Below are positions 11,501 through 18,618 of a DNA stretch of 64,000 nucleotides, in pieces. The position numbers and the translations under genes are program-made. The notes below the pieces were generated by a model, which saw nothing but the letters and a program-made list of their open reading frames with translations, did no database searches and was not told where the DNA came from. Position 1 is the first letter of the stretch, and each line of letters begins with the position of its first letter. Where the stretch lies: positions 1 through 64,000 of the forward strand of contig JAFWLP010000032.1 in the NCBI GenBank assembly GCA_017511005.1, written 5' to 3'. This DNA is from Clostridiales bacterium (GTDB lineage: Bacteria; Bacillota; Clostridia; Saccharofermentanales; Saccharofermentanaceae).

Positions 11501-14500
11501 CAAAATTGGTGTTGGCGGCGCATTCGGTACTTGTGATGCTTTGTTTAATAGTGGAGTCGACAGACAATTAGTCAGAGTAACAAGTGAACACGGAAGTGTT
11601 GCAGCTGTTATATCCAAAAATGCTAATGTTGGCGGTGTTGTAGGTGTTCTTGTTGATAATAATTTTAAGAATGCAAGCGCTAATGTTACGGTTCAGCTGG
11701 ATTCCGGTGCAGAGGGTCTGTATATCGGAGGAGTAGCCGGAAGGGTTAAAGCAGGTACTGTTGACAAGTGTCACTTTGGTCCCGATGCCGAGATCACAAA
11801 AGACGGATATTTTGATGATGAGATCGCGAGAAACGGATATTTCGACAATAGCAGTCTCTTTGGAGAGGGTGCCGTTTATGATGCTGCAAGTTACAGGGTA
11901 ATATCAAATGGTGCATCTTCGTTTGCAGGCGGTTTTATGGGAGGCTCTGACGGAAGTGTAACGATCAGTAATTGTTATACGACAGCATCCGTAATATCTG
12001 ACAACAGTGATTCAACCGGTGGTTTCGCGGGAAAAGCAAGTACAGGAACCATCAGTAAATCATATGTCGGAGGACATACGTATTCCAAACATTATATATC
12101 CGGTTCAGGTGATATTACCGGTGCGGGTAACGTTGGCGGATTTGTCGGAAAGACAACAGGAAATGTCACTTTTGACAGCTGCTATTCCACGGCTTCGGTT
12201 CTTGGAACAGGTTCTTATGTCGGTGGATTTGTCGGTTACAGGCATAACAATTCGATCATTAAGAACAGTTACTGCACAGGTTCTGTCATTTCTTCCGATG
12301 AAGAGACAACAGGAGCATTTGCAGGGTATTCTGCTAAAACGAATTATACTTCTTCGAGTGCAATGACCGGTGTTAATGCGCTTCCGCTTGCCGGAAATGT
12401 ACCCGGTACAGAGACTATTACGAATCTTTCATATAAAAATGCTGATTCTATCAGGGGTTCAAATAGTTATACGGGACATCCGTTTGACAGCTCTTTGGGT
12501 TCTTCATATGCTCTTAGAGGTGTAATAAACAATGAGCATTGGGGAGATTGGCCGGTTGTTACAGGTGCGATCAGCATAACTAACCTGACCATAGATCTGA
12601 CCCCTGACTCTGTTGAATACTGTAAGAGCGGATATCAACTTGAAGACTTCCTGACGATAATGCATGACGATTATGAGCTGCAATACGGTCTGGATTATAC
12701 ACTTGCCTATACGAATGCAACCAAAGCCGGTGATACTGCCAAGGTAATAATCTCAGGTATAAATAATTATGACGGTGCTGTATCGCTTCCGTTCACAATA
12801 ACCAGGGCTTCTATCCTGACTGCCGAGGTTACCATTTCTTACCCTGAAGGAATAACAGGTGGATTTGAATATACAGGAGCAGAGAATAAGCCGGAAAGCA
12901 CAGTAAAACTCGGTGAAGATATTCTCGTTAAGGGCAGAGATTATCATCTTGAGTATTCTCCCAACAACATAAATATCGGTACGGTTACCGTTAAAGTGGT
13001 AGGAGATGGAAACTATAAGGATGAGATAGCAAACGCAGGCACATTCGAGATAATCGGAAGAAACCTTGCAGCTGCCGAAGTAACGCTCCTTAATGCGACA
13101 GAAGAAGAGCTCGTATATGACGGAAATCCGAAGGAACCCGGTGTTATCGTAAGACTCAACGGTAAAACACTTACCCGTGATACTGATTACAGAGTTGAAT
13201 TTGTCTGTGATGAATTCAAGGATGATGAAGATCCTGAGAAGAAATACAATCATACGGATGTCGGAACGATAATCGTACTGATCCTGCCTGTTGAAGGAAA
13301 TGATCAATATAGCGGTCAGAATGATGAGACTACATTTGATATCACTCAGGCTACCAATGTTGTTACTCAGGAGCCGTCGATCTCAGGCTGGATATGGAGC
13401 TATCCTCCGCAGCCGTTGACAAACGAGCTTAAAACGACATTTGGAGTTCCACGTTACTCAGTCTATACTGACTCAACATGCAATGAAGCAAGCAAGGTAG
13501 TTGATTATTTCGCTGCAGCAGATCTTAGCGATACGGGCAGTACCGCTTATCAGGCTATGAACAACCTTGATGCCGGAGATTATTATCTCCTGGCTGACGT
13601 TGAAGTGAGCAAGAACTACACGAGTGTTTCAAAGACCGTTCCGTTCTCGATAGCCAAAGCGAACATCAGCGATCAGGCGGCAACCGTGGCGATCACATTG
13701 GAATACAATAAGATCCCTTACACAGGAGATTCGCTGACACCTGCAGTTACATCATTTACCTTTAACGGCAGAACTCTTGTGGAAGGCGATGATTTCACTG
13801 TCGCTTATGATACTGACACGGTAAATCCCGGAACGAAGACCGTGACCATTACCGGAAAGAATAACTGCTATGGATCTGTTACGGCTGAATACGTTATCCA
13901 GCCTGTCTGGGAAGTAACATTTGATCCCGGTATTTGTTCCATCACTGACGATTTTGAGAATCCTGCAAAGGTAACAGACAGAGAGACTGTTACGGCACCG
14001 ACTGATGAACAGCTCATTCATGATGATTACCGGTTTGACGGATGGTATACGAATTCGCTGTTCGCCGGTAAGCCATATAAGTTCAATACACCTGTCACGG
14101 GAGACATGACACTGTATGCAAAGTGGACGAGGCTTTGGAAGTTTACTTTCATTCTTTATGATGGTGTTGAGGAAGTCCAGACTGTTCCTGACGGAGGCAA
14201 ACTGACAAAACCTGAAGATCCGACAAGAGAGGGTTATGACTTTGCAGGCTGGTTCTTAGATGATAATAACGAGTGGACGAATTTCGATGCCACGATTACC
14301 AAGGAATACCCTCCTGTCTACGCTCACTGGACACCTCAGGTTCATACGGTAACGTTTGATTCGAACGGCGGTACGGATGTTCAGGCACAGACATTGACTT
14401 ATGGTGAGGATGCTCTCGAAGAACCGGATGATCCGACTTATAACGACGGCACAAACGAATACAGGTTTGACGGTTGGTTTACAGATGAAGAGTGCACGGA

Positions 14501-15209
14501 TGAATTCACTGCCTTTGGTTCTTATGTTGCCGAGGACATGACTCTCTATGCCAAGTGGACGAAGCTTTGGGAAGTCACTCTCGTTCTTTACGACGGTGCG
14601 GATGACGTAGTGGTTCCGACCGGAGACCAGGAAGATCTGATCATACCTTCCGGCCTGTCCAGAACGTATTATGACCTGGCAGGATGGTGTACGGATCCCG
14701 GACGCGAGAATGAATGGGTGAATGAACCTGTTGACGGTAACCTCACGCTTTATGCAAAGTGGACACCTAAATTGTTCACTGTTACGTTCGATTCGAATGG
14801 CGGACCTGATATTTCTGCTGACGTTCCTTCACAGGACGTTTCCTGTGAGACAGCACTTGTTGAACCGGTTCTTCCTGATTATAAGGGCTACAGGTTCGAC
14901 GGCTGGTTTACCGATACTGATTGCACAGAGCCTTTTGACGGTTTCGGTAATACATATACGAGAGAGTTCACGCTGTATGCCAAGTGGACAAAAGCCTGGA
15001 AAGTAACGCTTAAGCTTTATGACGGCGCTGACGATATCGTTTTGTATGTTGAGGAAGGAAAGAAGCTTAACAAGCCTGCGGATCCTGACAGAGAGCATTA
15101 TGTTTTCGCCGGATGGTATTCGGATCCTGCACGCACTACTGCTTGGAATGATTTTGATTCGGTATTAACGGATGACGTTATTCTTTATGCCAAGTGGACT
15201 GAAGAGTGA
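5559..15209 (+). CDS. Giant prepilin / pilus adhesin with glycine-rich repeats, Ig-like repeats and InlB B-repeats
   Basis: About 3,216 aa, exported as a class III prepilin: leader cut expected after Gly21, mature N-terminus FTLVEM with the canonical Glu5, then a hydrophobic helix. Order after the helix: about 650 residues of non-repetitive domain; some 40 repeats centred on GGxxG (often VGGAIG) at about residues 720-2255, GLUG-like and probably a beta-helix; five Ig-like modules with a G-x-NY-x-G signature (about 2340-2785); six Listeria-Bacteroides/InlB B-type repeats ending YAKWT (about 2785-3216), which finish two residues before the stop. ATG at 5559 is preferred over GTG at 5553 because GGAAG sits 5 nt upstream of it. 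It is the first gene of a minor-pilin operon. Typical pilins have 120-200 aa, so this is probably a tip or fibre adhesin. Export of so long a protein as a pilin is the open question. Confidence 0.93.
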   Translation: MNRKKTTFNIISRSGRSVNRGFTLVEMIVVIAIIAIVAAAGIATAIGYINHSKFEKNSQHALTVYQTTQTALAKKTSNGTITEWLMGFPGIDDLENDPDLDISSDSGTDYSTHKLVSLTYNPTSDNNSGENREEDDYLYELLSPYFYDRSIFSGTMAVELDICRTKNNDISDYSVTVVSAFYSAENNSSSGGWDSKCVHGSGDGLPDRSDEYRQKTSYVGYYIGSSDGTLPGNVSSVAIPWDEVYELDGHIVGPTDDGSQAVNYLFNVCNAETLDVSWAIFDADKADDSPATYTYSAIEDHEEDLYIILTEMGKDIDSGYSVKLHVVPDGISYGSEVYTTYEVVNGTPIVRKSWNGFIHGVEVTKMDGSTETMSFPITKTLVTGDDRTGCPVETDKGYYEYSLTLDAMMDRSSSGGYGINRLFGDNTPRNIYATLSSASTWHRYDKENNWVQVSPSNTYAARAINDPVYLTDAGTGMNGGHLSYFYNVKEYCAEYDLPDSAHDEYIITGTAHVNTYFGDKIYEEIPGSFNEVTRVGGTSWSGSDKEAVLTNCRHLYNIRMMENDTVCYRIVSNLNWYVHNEDSYVSRVKVFTSSESFHSPVPDDVSYQTSPLRIVSFPAIDELKSNATLTSISDSDKKVYSINNFQMRSESFNNVTQEFGLICKNKGRINNLYINSLSLILTSVPDGSASDYTGNGSELCPSGSVSVEKDSSGNVSKNYIVGGFVGLNEGTIGSSSETDESINTVRVTNSVVLGGNYWKWRQQYRDVGGVIGKEMGSTYGLIKVGGSFAVLGYKNVGGIIGYCGSDISARLVVDGFEKNNGKSEFDLPVMGITGKQISCAVISDAKAGGAVGSFDGKTFTRNVAHYNYSISNTATGEISFDKLDEKDYHIYVTLPSDSLILHSGGSDDNDNASAGGVIGCLNNATGNYLSIYTDIAGYIVSSGSVNSYCGGVIGKERSTQIKDIYLDCGNAYGSVIGSTSDSTGAVASGGAYGYIDSSATARTIAINVYNDGTIRSRGSGSGLGSGGAIGGAANNLKVPLIIKAFNDSESEIIGTGSDKTNCNGTGGAIGGLGDPTNNKTSLPSATRIYVNNKGAINGQHHVGGAIGNVTLNYGNIYVVNAGSIDGSYYVGGAIGRAIGDQYGTIQSTLSGADISGRHFVGGAAGRLLNFQDDAVVRTVVKSKSEIYGSGYLVGGVCGDILVAKNNPDGRIELKGDSTNPELVIKGGDDSLDSVGVGGIVGVVRLQDASTVDIIMPAQSDLNRLAMKIDGQNDIGGAIGRLTCNSSTEIEPESTVSCSTTTNCVIDLTVVLNPQTKILGTGNNVGGAIGYIDYKDKTKFSGTIKVSSVYGSNTDGSLIQGKTNVGGAVGNFSKALPLDSGSSMINVDFSRSPWTIEGTVNSGEANVGGAVGHFIAVKDSVSGNVYFPITVKLGTSTVTSGGSNVGGAVGFNENSLVKSDLEVRQEVNGLICGNENVGGVIGNNKLDWSYGALHDLEARINGTVSGNGKNVGGAIGYNLSSLNNVVTYINGIVTGESDNVGGAIGNCASKHRDYKLNILSSYIHGSGRVIGKDNVGGTIGFNESNINEIDVSISGNSKVIGEDCVGGALGYASSVSGQTGKNILALANDKCYGRILKVDVVISADYALSGTTKLGGAIGRIGDKTNGSVYNSACVVNVQTTLNSAYLFDPGVTGTARNSNACIGGIVGIFIDGRLGVDGGGVKGAVVLKGSGGVVNTSKYVDTDYYPARTYGKAVFIGASGCSIGGIVGQIGIEQMQQNVCLANISVDKGPDLVVVSLNGGDRIGGWIGSGYAAHGGIGNNDSAEYNSTPVKYDVKNVKAVISIGGSEIGGFCGRTDAHNGGTTNQVFTFAKINVDLSDANVIGTSKVGGAFGEANLMNFNNGGINVKLSNYTNIGDIAGNALPGDNNEYTPICYYAGGAIGCVEGVRKNNYNNFHIPVTVTIDSTSRVCGLGDVPDGSDVSKIGVGGAFGTCDALFNSGVDRQLVRVTSEHGSVAAVISKNANVGGVVGVLVDNNFKNASANVTVQLDSGAEGLYIGGVAGRVKAGTVDKCHFGPDAEITKDGYFDDEIARNGYFDNSSLFGEGAVYDAASYRVISNGASSFAGGFMGGSDGSVTISNCYTTASVISDNSDSTGGFAGKASTGTISKSYVGGHTYSKHYISGSGDITGAGNVGGFVGKTTGNVTFDSCYSTASVLGTGSYVGGFVGYRHNNSIIKNSYCTGSVISSDEETTGAFAGYSAKTNYTSSSAMTGVNALPLAGNVPGTETITNLSYKNADSIRGSNSYTGHPFDSSLGSSYALRGVINNEHWGDWPVVTGAISITNLTIDLTPDSVEYCKSGYQLEDFLTIMHDDYELQYGLDYTLAYTNATKAGDTAKVIISGINNYDGAVSLPFTITRASILTAEVTISYPEGITGGFEYTGAENKPESTVKLGEDILVKGRDYHLEYSPNNINIGTVTVKVVGDGNYKDEIANAGTFEIIGRNLAAAEVTLLNATEEELVYDGNPKEPGVIVRLNGKTLTRDTDYRVEFVCDEFKDDEDPEKKYNHTDVGTIIVLILPVEGNDQYSGQNDETTFDITQATNVVTQEPSISGWIWSYPPQPLTNELKTTFGVPRYSVYTDSTCNEASKVVDYFAAADLSDTGSTAYQAMNNLDAGDYYLLADVEVSKNYTSVSKTVPFSIAKANISDQAATVAITLEYNKIPYTGDSLTPAVTSFTFNGRTLVEGDDFTVAYDTDTVNPGTKTVTITGKNNCYGSVTAEYVIQPVWEVTFDPGICSITDDFENPAKVTDRETVTAPTDEQLIHDDYRFDGWYTNSLFAGKPYKFNTPVTGDMTLYAKWTRLWKFTFILYDGVEEVQTVPDGGKLTKPEDPTREGYDFAGWFLDDNNEWTNFDATITKEYPPVYAHWTPQVHTVTFDSNGGTDVQAQTLTYGEDALEEPDDPTYNDGTNEYRFDGWFTDEECTDEFTAFGSYVAEDMTLYAKWTKLWEVTLVLYDGADDVVVPTGDQEDLIIPSGLSRTYYDLAGWCTDPGRENEWVNEPVDGNLTLYAKWTPKLFTVTFDSNGGPDISADVPSQDVSCETALVEPVLPDYKGYRFDGWFTDTDCTEPFDGFGNTYTREFTLYAKWTKAWKVTLKLYDGADDIVLYVEEGKKLNKPADPDREHYVFAGWYSDPARTTAWNDFDSVLTDDVILYAKWTEE
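7719..12330 (+). repeat. Coding repeat array: about 40 GGxxG (GLUG-like) units
   Basis: Within the giant prepilin gene the codons for G-G-[AVIF]-[IVF]-G recur every 35-60 codons, often preceded by Asn-Val. Spacing is irregular and the DNA between units is well diverged, so this is an old protein repeat and not a recent tandem duplication. The pattern resembles the GLUG motif of secreted adhesins and proteases. Confidence 0.8.
13905..15206 (+). repeat. Six alternating InlB B-type repeats (coding)
   Basis: Six units of about 70 codons each end in a [YH]A[KH]WT-like block and carry a [FL][DA]GW[FYC] core. They alternate between two subtypes. Units 1, 3 and 5 begin VTFD. Units 2, 4 and 6 begin with a [FV]T[FL]-x-LYDG block. 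This suggests duplication of a two-unit cassette. Confidence 0.85.
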
Positions 15210-15219
15210 GACAGCCTTT

Positions 15220-15669
15220 ATGAGACGCATTAATAAGACATCATTGACCGGAAGAGCCGCAGATATCCTTCAGAATAATGAAGGTGCAAGTCTCGTGCTG
15301 GTTGCGATCATCGCGATAATCGTCGTTACGAGTGTCGTGGTCCTTTCCGTGAACGTCAATACTTTATGGGCTTCTGCCGGCAAACAGTATTATCAGGATC
15401 AGACTTATGAGGCTGCCAAGAGCATGGGAGCTTCAATCGACAAGCTGATCAGCAATCAGAAGCTTGCTCTGGCTAATTACGACGGACTTCAGATGTTCAG
15501 TGATGAATTCGAGAACATTACGGTGACGGTAAGAGTTGAGAGCCGCGGTACCGATAAGCATGCCGTTATCGTGACTGCCAAGACTCCTGATCCGGATAAT
15601 CCGGTCGCGGAATATGTCTATACAGCCATTTATGCCGGATCAGGCAATGTTTATATGAGGGTCAGCTGA
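15220..15669 (+). CDS. PilX/GspK-like minor pilin candidate
   Basis: 149 aa. A basic N-terminus ends in NNEGASLVLV, then a long hydrophobic helix of about 25 residues and a compact polar domain. This is the layout of PilX-type minor pilins, which have a looser leader (Gly-Ala-x-Leu) and often lack a clear Glu5; cleavage after the glycine is plausible but not certain. ATG at 15220 is chosen over in-frame upstream codons that overlap the end of the giant gene. It is 10 bp downstream of the giant gene and 1 bp upstream of the next minor pilin, so the three are one operon. Confidence 0.65.
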   Translation: MRRINKTSLTGRAADILQNNEGASLVLVAIIAIIVVTSVVVLSVNVNTLWASAGKQYYQDQTYEAAKSMGASIDKLISNQKLALANYDGLQMFSDEFENITVTVRVESRGTDKHAVIVTAKTPDPDNPVAEYVYTAIYAGSGNVYMRVS

Positions 15670-15670
15670 T

Positions 15671-15997
15671 ATGAATAGCGGAAAGATCAGAAATCTTCTT
15701 AAAGATAACAAAGGCGAGACGATCCTTGAAGTGGTTGTCGCCTTTACTCTGCTGACCATCATGATGGTCCTGTTCTCCCAGGGCATCAAATACGCGACCA
15801 TGACGAACCTGAAAGCGGATGAAACGCGAAATGATTCCGACAAGGCAATGGAAGAGCTTCAGAAGGAGATAGCATCCGACAGTTCAGTTGCGATGCCTGT
15901 CGGCAACATTGACGGAAACAACGTTAACAGGAAACGCTACGTGGTAACCGTGGAAGGCAAGGAATATTCTTATATCGTTTATTCAGTGGACGGGTAA
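15671..15997 (+). CDS. Minor type IV prepilin (PilV/GspI-like)
   Basis: 108 aa with a clear prepilin signature: Gly15 followed by ETILEVVVAF, giving Glu at mature position 5, and a hydrophobic helix to about residue 40. The remaining 65 residues form a very short globular domain. The ILEVVVAF core is typical of the PilV/GspI branch of minor pilins, which prime pilus assembly. It lies in the run of overlapping or abutting minor pilin genes after the giant prepilin. Confidence 0.85.
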   Translation: MNSGKIRNLLKDNKGETILEVVVAFTLLTIMMVLFSQGIKYATMTNLKADETRNDSDKAMEELQKEIASDSSVAMPVGNIDGNNVNRKRYVVTVEGKEYSYIVYSVDG

Positions 15998-16001
15998 TGA
16001 T

Positions 16002-16745
16002 ATGAGGATCATAACCGGAAAGACGAAGAAAGGAATCACTCTTGTAGAGCTGATCGCAGCGATGGCGCTGACGATGTTTTTTGCCGTTGCCTGCATCATG
16101 CTCATTGTTCCGGTATCGATGATATATACACACACATTGCACGAGAACAGGGCTCAGCTTGTTGCTGATTCCGTCGTTGATGCAATGCGGGCAGAGTGTT
16201 CAAAAGCCATTATCACGGGTACCGGTGATGTCTGGATAGCTGATCCGGGCGATTCCTATGACGGAACGGTCATAACTCCTTCGGCTGTCAAGGAAAATAA
16301 AGGCGGTGTTCTTGTTTTCAGAAGAAACAGCATATATTGCGAGACTATAGCATCAAATTACATTGTCAGTGATTATCTTTATAATGCTGTCAAGGCCAAG
16401 GATGAATCTTTCTCAGAATCAGGCGAGCTGTCAGGCACCAATTTCAGCAGGTCGGTCTATACCATGGATTCTGCCGACAGGGAAGCAGACCAGGTGCACT
16501 TCGGGTATTATTACAGCAATGCGGAAACGGTAAATGAATTTACCTACGCTTATCCCATGGATTATTATGATTTTACGAATCCGTTTACACATGTAATATA
16601 TCTTGATTATAAAGTCGATCTTTATTTCCATGATATCGGATATAACGAGACAACACTTAAACCGGCTTATGTTATCTGTGACGTAACCGTCCTTGATCAG
16701 AATGATGAACCGGTCTATACGAGGAATGCCGTTCTCTGTTTCTGA
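16002..16745 (+). CDS. Minor type IV prepilin (PilW/GspJ-like)
   Basis: 247 aa. Gly11 precedes ITLVELIAAM (Glu5 intact), followed by the hydrophobic N-terminal helix and a beta-rich domain of about 210 residues. The size and ITLVELI core fit the PilW/GspJ group of larger minor pilins. It starts 4 bp after the preceding gene and is the last gene of the operon; the major pilin has its own promoter downstream. Together with its two upstream neighbours it would form the initiating tip complex, where the giant adhesin may be seated. Confidence 0.85.
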   Translation: MRIITGKTKKGITLVELIAAMALTMFFAVACIMLIVPVSMIYTHTLHENRAQLVADSVVDAMRAECSKAIITGTGDVWIADPGDSYDGTVITPSAVKENKGGVLVFRRNSIYCETIASNYIVSDYLYNAVKAKDESFSESGELSGTNFSRSVYTMDSADREADQVHFGYYYSNAETVNEFTYAYPMDYYDFTNPFTHVIYLDYKVDLYFHDIGYNETTLKPAYVICDVTVLDQNDEPVYTRNAVLCF

Positions 16746-16898
16746 TCCCATTTTGAACCGGTTGTCAGCCGGAAAACCCGTTCCGTTAATATTTTGTTCG
16801 TAAATATCGCCTCCGTTTACAAGCCGTTTGCAAACAAAGGGTTTAACTGTTTCGGGTTAATAAATTGTTACTCAGCAGTGAATTGTGGCGGAAATGTG

Positions 16899-16927
16899 TT
16901 GAAGTCGGTTTCAAGATGGTTTATAGT
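16899..16927 (+). promoter_or_regulatory. Promoter of the major pilin gene
   Basis: TTGAAG (16899-16904), a 17-bp spacer and TATAGT (16922-16927). Transcription would start near 16934 and give a leader of about 75 nt with a strong AAAGGAGG site. Confidence 0.7.
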
Positions 16928-17007
16928 AAGACCATCAAGCAAGTCAAAGCTGTTTGACAACTCAGAATTCATTCACTTAAGGGTGAAAAAATAAAGGAGG
17001 TCACAAA

Positions 17008-17457
17008 ATGAAAAAAGTTGGTAAGTCATCTAAGAAGGGTTTCACATTGGTTGAGCTCATCGTAGTCATCGTTATTCTCGCAGTTCTTGCAGCTATGCTC
17101 GTTCCTGCGTTGATCGGATACATCGACAGAGCAAGAAAGGAAAAGGATTACCAGACAGCTTCCACAGTTTATGCAGCAGCTCAGGCAGCTCTTACCGAGG
17201 CATATGCAAAGGGCGATATCGCAGACAAGGCATCTGCTACAGCTATCGCTAATGATTCAACATTCGGCGATGATGACACTGATTATGGTGCTGTTGTATA
17301 CGATCTCGCTGGTGTTTCTGATGAGAAGGTTACAGCATTCAGTTTTACAGCTGAGGATGCGATCATTACATCAGGCTCAGTTACAATCGTTAATGGTGGT
17401 ACAACAGCAGTTACTTATTATCTCCACGCAGACGGTACTTGGGGTCCTGAAGCGTAA
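17008..17457 (+). CDS. pilA: Major type IV pilin (PilA-like)
   Basis: 149 aa with leader MKKVGKSSKKG and mature start FTLVELIVVI (Glu5 present), a hydrophobic helix to about residue 40, then a small Ala/Thr/Asp-rich domain. No cysteine pair is present, so the C-terminal loop is not disulphide-closed. The near-perfect AAAGGAGGTCAC ribosome site, own promoter and own terminator point to high expression, as expected for the structural subunit. The major role is inferred from these signals; it is the shortest complete class III pilin in the cluster apart from the 108-aa minor pilin. Confidence 0.92.
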   Translation: MKKVGKSSKKGFTLVELIVVIVILAVLAAMLVPALIGYIDRARKEKDYQTASTVYAAAQAALTEAYAKGDIADKASATAIANDSTFGDDDTDYGAVVYDLAGVSDEKVTAFSFTAEDAIITSGSVTIVNGGTTAVTYYLHADGTWGPEA

Positions 17458-17505
17458 TCAGAATCTGATACAAACTAACGATCATTTCTAACTGACTGAT
17501 CATTC

Positions 17506-17535
17506 AAACCGGGGAGCAATCCCCGGTTTTTCTTT
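17506..17535 (+). terminator. Rho-independent terminator after pilA
   Basis: Nine-base-pair stem (17506-17514 with 17521-17529), AACCGGGG arm, six-base loop, followed by a run of T. Confidence 0.9.
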
Positions 17536-17631
17536 GCGTACTAATATAATCGTATTATGGCAGGGTTATATCAAAATGCTTTCCACAGTGTATAATCAGT
17601 GTCAGAAAAACATTTTAAGGAGAAGCTGACC

Positions 17632-18411
17632 TTGAGCCTTTCATATCCTTTATTCGAGATGCCTGCTGTCGGGATATATCTGATCGTTATGGCATTCATG
17701 TTCGGTGCGATCTTCGCGAGTTTCATTACATGTACGGCGTGGCGCGTTGTGCGCGGTGAGGACTGGAAGCTAGGGCACAGCCATTGCGATACATGCGGTC
17801 ATGAGCTGTCAACGGCGGATCTGTTTCCGGTCATTTCATATATCGCTCTGAAGGGTAAGTGCAGATACTGCGGTTCGAAGGTGCCGCCCAGAGATCTTAT
17901 TTTCGAGATAATACTGGGATGCCTCTTTGCAGGGACGCTGGCACTCCACGGAGCCATAGATGCCATGGCCGTTGCCGCTCTTGCGCTTGAAGTGCTACTC
18001 CTTGGATTATCACTGGCTGACTGGGATTCCGGTGTCATTCCGGACGGCTTTCTTGCTGCGATACTTGTAGTCTGGATTATGACGGTGGGATTCATGCCTG
18101 ACATCCAGACGTATGCAATAGAAGGCCTCATTGCTTCTGCCTCTGTCGGATTGGTCATGGCTGTCATTACTGCGGTAATCGGAAAGGTAAAGAATACCAA
18201 GATGAGCTATGGCCCCACCAAGCTTGCGATGTGCCTGATGCTCTTCCTGCATATAAAGGGCGCCTGCGTTGCTGTTGCAGTTGGGCTTGTGTTGGGTATC
18301 ATTTTCGCGCTTGTGTGCAAGTCAAAGAAGAGAAAGATGTCTTTGGCACCCGCAATCGCGATCGGCACGGTCGTTGCGCTGCTCCTGAAGGATGTACCGG
18401 TGTTGAAGTAA
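17632..18411 (+). CDS. pilD: A24 prepilin peptidase family protein, second catalytic Asp missing
   Basis: Polytopic protein of 259 aa that should cut prepilin leaders and methylate the new N-terminus. TTG at 17632 is chosen because AAGGAG lies 9 nt upstream; a GTG at 17599 lacks a site. The N-terminal domain keeps the CxxC...CxxC zinc tetrad (CDTCG and CRYCG). The first catalytic aspartate is present in ADWDSGVIPD. The second motif, normally G-x-GD-x-K, reads SYGPTKL, so the second aspartate of the dyad is absent. It follows pilA directly and is the only peptidase in the window. Either it uses another residue, or it has lost peptidase activity and a second enzyme exists elsewhere. Confidence 0.88.
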   Translation: MSLSYPLFEMPAVGIYLIVMAFMFGAIFASFITCTAWRVVRGEDWKLGHSHCDTCGHELSTADLFPVISYIALKGKCRYCGSKVPPRDLIFEIILGCLFAGTLALHGAIDAMAVAALALEVLLLGLSLADWDSGVIPDGFLAAILVVWIMTVGFMPDIQTYAIEGLIASASVGLVMAVITAVIGKVKNTKMSYGPTKLAMCLMLFLHIKGACVAVAVGLVLGIIFALVCKSKKRKMSLAPAIAIGTVVALLLKDVPVLK

Positions 18412-18420
18412 TGCCGTTAA

Positions 18421-18448
18421 TTGATTTTCTGAAAGGATGATGTACAAT
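18421..18448 (+). promoter_or_regulatory. Putative promoter of the antitoxin RNA
   Basis: TTGATT (18421-18426), 16-bp spacer, TACAAT (18443-18448). It points at the short RNA that ends at the shared hairpin at 18500-18528; no protein gene lies downstream on this strand before rpsU, which has its own promoter. Confidence 0.6.
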
Positions 18449-18454
18449 ATCTTA

Positions 18455-18535
18455 TAAGAGTGCTACCGGAAGACGGTTGCCCTTGTTAGTTTGTAGAATA
18501 CCGCCCTAACTTGCAGGCTATGGGCGGTTTATTTA
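18455..18535 (+). ncRNA. Putative antitoxin RNA of a type I toxin-antitoxin locus
   Basis: About 80 nt, bounded by the promoter at 18421-18448 and the terminator at 18500-18535. It runs convergently to the 29-aa toxin gene and overlaps the toxin's stop codon and 3' region, the layout of RNAII/RatA-type antitoxins. Ends are predicted from signals only. Confidence 0.5.
18500..18535 (+). terminator. Shared hairpin terminator between antitoxin RNA and toxin gene
   Basis: Stem ACCGCCC (18500-18506) with GGGCGGT (18522-18528), then TTTATTT on the plus strand. It lies directly behind the toxin stop codon on the minus strand, as in Fst and TxpA-type loci. Confidence 0.7.
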
Positions 18536-18618
18536 TGCTTTGTTTTGCAAAGAGCGATGATTGAAACTATCAAAATGCTAATCGTGAGTAGGATACTCAG
18601 CATTTCATAATCTGACAT
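18529..18618 (-). CDS. Hol_Tox-like type I toxin peptide, 29 aa
   Basis: Small hydrophobic peptide that starts MSDYEMLSILLT, continues as a single transmembrane helix rich in Ile/Leu/Ser, and ends in the basic tail CKTKHK. This matches the 'putative holin-like toxin' family of Firmicutes (short polar start with Y-E-x-L, one helix, basic end), which acts at the cell membrane. The ribosome site GGGAGGTG is 7 nt before the ATG, which supports real translation. It is flanked by inverted repeats and converges with a predicted antitoxin RNA. Family assignment is from pattern recognition; no similarity search was possible. Confidence 0.75.
   Translation of the reverse strand: MSDYEMLSILLTISILIVSIIALCKTKHK

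Noticed and set aside
15172..15219. Upstream start for the PilX-like minor pilin
   Set aside because: These codons overlap the end of the giant gene in another frame, lack a ribosome site and would put non-leader sequence before the prepilin-like N-terminus.
16794..16994. 66-codon frame between minor pilin genes and pilA
   Set aside because: It covers the pilA promoter (16899-16927) and lacks a ribosome site.
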